A stretch of DNA of 64,000 nucleotides, taken from assembly GCF_015477355.1 (NCBI RefSeq), contig NZ_JADLRJ010000001.1, positions 868,001 through 932,000 on the forward strand. Direction: 5' to 3'. Shown in pieces: positions 62,744-64,000 of the stretch. Under the pieces are notes generated by a model. It saw only the letters and a program-made list of their open reading frames with translations, searched no databases and was not told the origin of the DNA. Made by a program: the position numbers and the translations under genes. The first letter of the stretch is position 1. Every line of letters starts with the position of its first letter. The stretch is from Nocardia blacklockiae. GTDB taxonomy: Bacteria > Actinomycetota > Actinomycetes > Mycobacteriales > Mycobacteriaceae.

Positions 62744-63145
62744 TCAGCCGAACAGGCGGCGCGGCTCCTCGGCCCGCTCCGGCGCGAACCGCCGCCGGCC
62801 CGCGCCCGAGAGCACCGGTTCGGCCTCGCGGCGGGTGCGGCCCCCGGAATGGCGGCGCAGCCGCTCGATCATGCGGCGCGAGAGCATGATCACCGCCTGC
62901 TCGTAGCGCACGCCCAGCACGCTCGCGCGCTCGGTGACACTGCGCTGGGCCACCACGTCGTGCACCGCGGCGGGGTCGCTGAGCAGTTCGTCGAGTTCCA
63001 TCCCGGCCAGCGCCTGCGCCTGGGTGAGCCGGTGCTCGGGTAGCCAGGTCAGCCGCCACACCGCCGCCCCGAACCCGTCGACGCGGAAGGCATGCTCGGG
63101 GGTCCGGTCGCTGATCATGGCCCAGTCGGTCGTTTCGATGGTCAC
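62744..63145 (-). CDS. Hypothetical protein, second gene of a small-protein pair
   Basis: I do not recognise this 133-aa protein. It is mainly helical: a central acidic stretch (QALAGMELDELLSDPAAVHD) and a strongly basic end (MIERLRRHSGGRTRREAEPV). There is no membrane helix or signal peptide. The start is GTG at 63145, with GAGAGGAG seven bases upstream and a 4-bp GTGA overlap with a 50-codon gene. Codon use is normal. It is convergent with pyrD. Confidence 0.65.
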   Translation of the reverse strand: MTIETTDWAMISDRTPEHAFRVDGFGAAVWRLTWLPEHRLTQAQALAGMELDELLSDPAAVHDVVAQRSVTERASVLGVRYEQAVIMLSRRMIERLRRHSGGRTRREAEPVLSGAGRRRFAPERAEEPRRLFG

Positions 63146-63294
63146 GGCTGTCTCCTCTCGGGTCGCCGCACCGTGGACGCACGGTAACCGTGTCGTCCCG
63201 GGAGGGGTACCCACTGCCCCGGCGTCGGTAGCCGAGAAGTTGCGAATGCGGCGTCGTTGTCCGCGTGATCGGTGCGGAGGGTCGCTCCCGCCAT
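63142..63294 (-). CDS. 50-aa small protein, first gene of the pair
   Basis: The frame opens with ATG at 63294 after a perfect AGGAGG at five-base spacing, one of the best ribosome sites in the window, and ends with a TGA overlapping the next start by 4 bp. The product begins MAGATLRTDHADNDAAF and is polar and basic, with no recognised domain. The strong start signal and coupling argue that it is translated. Confidence 0.6.
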   Translation of the reverse strand: MAGATLRTDHADNDAAFATSRLPTPGQWVPLPGRHGYRASTVRRPERRQP

Positions 63295-63483
63295 CAGAAC
63301 CTCCTGGACGCCTCGGCGACGAAACGCCGACCCCAGAGCGTCACTTGCCGGTTCCCATGGGGCAAATGCCGCGATAGGTTATTGATAGCCGGAACGGGTG
63401 GTCGCTAAACCGCGCAATGTCCGGCGGTTTCGCTTATCGTCTCCACGACGATCACTGCGCACCAGACGGAGGTGGCTGCCCCG

Positions 63484-64000
63484 ATGGCGGGACAGGACGC
63501 GACGGTCGCCGCCGTGCGCACCGTGCTCGCCCGGCTGTGCAAGCGCGCGGGCCTGAGCCCGAAACGGTTGCGCAGCACCGAAATCGACGTGCGCCCCCTG
63601 CTCGAGCTGTACGCCATCCGCCAGCACGCGCACCTGTCGGGTACCGACCCGGCCGAGGCCGTGCTGCCCGTGGTGCGCGATCTGGCCCGGCAATTGCCGC
63701 CCGCGCCCCGGCTCATCGTCGACGTCGGCCTGTCGCTGGGCCTGCTGCGCGAGGAGCTGCCCGAAACCGTCGACGCCGCCGAGCTCTACGCCGCCGACCT
63801 CGGCCGCCGCCGCGACTACCTCAGCGCGCACTGGCCCGCGCTGCTGCGCGCCGCCGGATCCGACACCGCCGCACCGACTCCCACCACCCGCCAGCTGCGC
63901 GGCCGGCTGGAATTCGAGGCCTTCACCCTGCTGGCGCAGCGCCTGGCCACCGCCTCGGGCTACGCCTCGACGCTGTCCCCGCGCCCGGCCGGCCCGGCCG
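63484..64000 (+). CDS. Unidentified protein, N-terminal part, cut by the window edge
   Basis: An open frame starts with ATG at 63484 and has no stop before the end of the window (172 codons seen). GGAGG lies 10-15 bases upstream. The sequence is Leu/Ala/Arg-rich and mostly helical, with Cys near residue 19 (LARLCKRAGLSPKRLR, resembling the first helix-turn of a DNA-binding domain), then RLIVDVGLSLGLLREELPET. I do not recognise the family. Codon bias is strong, so I am confident it is coding. Confidence 0.75.
   Translation, partial: MAGQDATVAAVRTVLARLCKRAGLSPKRLRSTEIDVRPLLELYAIRQHAHLSGTDPAEAVLPVVRDLARQLPPAPRLIVDVGLSLGLLREELPETVDAAELYAADLGRRRDYLSAHWPALLRAAGSDTAAPTPTTRQLRGRLEFEAFTLLAQRLATASGYASTLSPRPAGPA

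Overview
This window is chromosomal DNA of a very GC-rich actinobacterium of the mycolic-acid group, most likely Nocardia or a close relative. That placement is inferred from several things seen together: a mycothiol-biosynthesis ligase (mshC), a WhiB-type Fe-S regulator, an MTB12-like lipoprotein, GTG starts with 4-bp stop/start overlaps, and many genes whose -10 box (TAnnnT) sits only 6-7 nt before the start codon (leaderless promoters). Gene order around mshC, uppP and pyrD also matches the Mycobacterium tuberculosis Rv2130c-Rv2139 block. I see no rRNA, tRNA, CRISPR array, insertion sequence or prophage.

1-15.7 kb. The left edge holds the start of a GH15 glucoamylase/trehalase-type gene, two small membrane proteins and a SulP anion transporter. 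Next come three regulators: a large LuxR/LAL ATPase, a WhiB protein with an extra Cys4 motif, and a 1123-aa BTAD/AAA regulator. An NTF2-like protein divergent from a GlxA/AraC regulator, a 5-FTHF cyclo-ligase-like protein, a BrnT-like/RHH toxin-antitoxin pair with a palindromic operator, and a DyP peroxidase/PCu(A)C/membrane-protein copper-heme operon follow.

15.7-32.3 kb. This is mostly ordinary metabolism: SGNH hydrolase, GtrA, two SDRs, an NmrA-like protein, two MmyB-type XRE regulators, fructosamine kinase, VOC protein, cyclophilin, phosphoribosyltransferase, a YdjM-like membrane hydrolase, a membrane-anchored Ser/Thr kinase of planctomycete-like architecture, a P1 peptidase, a BBE-type flavin oxidase and katG.

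32.3-44.5 kb. A gene-poor 640-bp stretch precedes a minimal L,D-transpeptidase and a second Ser/Thr kinase. Both have a GTCAC(A/T)GTGAC palindrome upstream. A response regulator/histidine kinase/TAXI solute-binding-protein operon lies beside two MHS-type MFS symporters. After a Pr6Pr-type membrane protein and a patatin comes a methyltransferase with a 22-codon upstream ORF and a hairpin that can mask its ribosome-binding site.

44.5-64 kb. A 986-aa fusion protein (SRPBCC, thiolase-like, crotonase) lies downstream of mshC in the conserved block uppP, histidine phosphatase, DUF3090, SCO1664-family gene and mshC. Divergent from uppP are an aldo/keto reductase and a heme-import operon hmuTUV with an IdeR/DtxR-like box, then an MMPL exporter with an MTB12-like lipoprotein. 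The conserved block resumes with Rv2137c-like, lppL-like, DUF5703 and pyrD genes. The window closes with a two-gene small-protein operon and an unidentified gene cut by the right edge.
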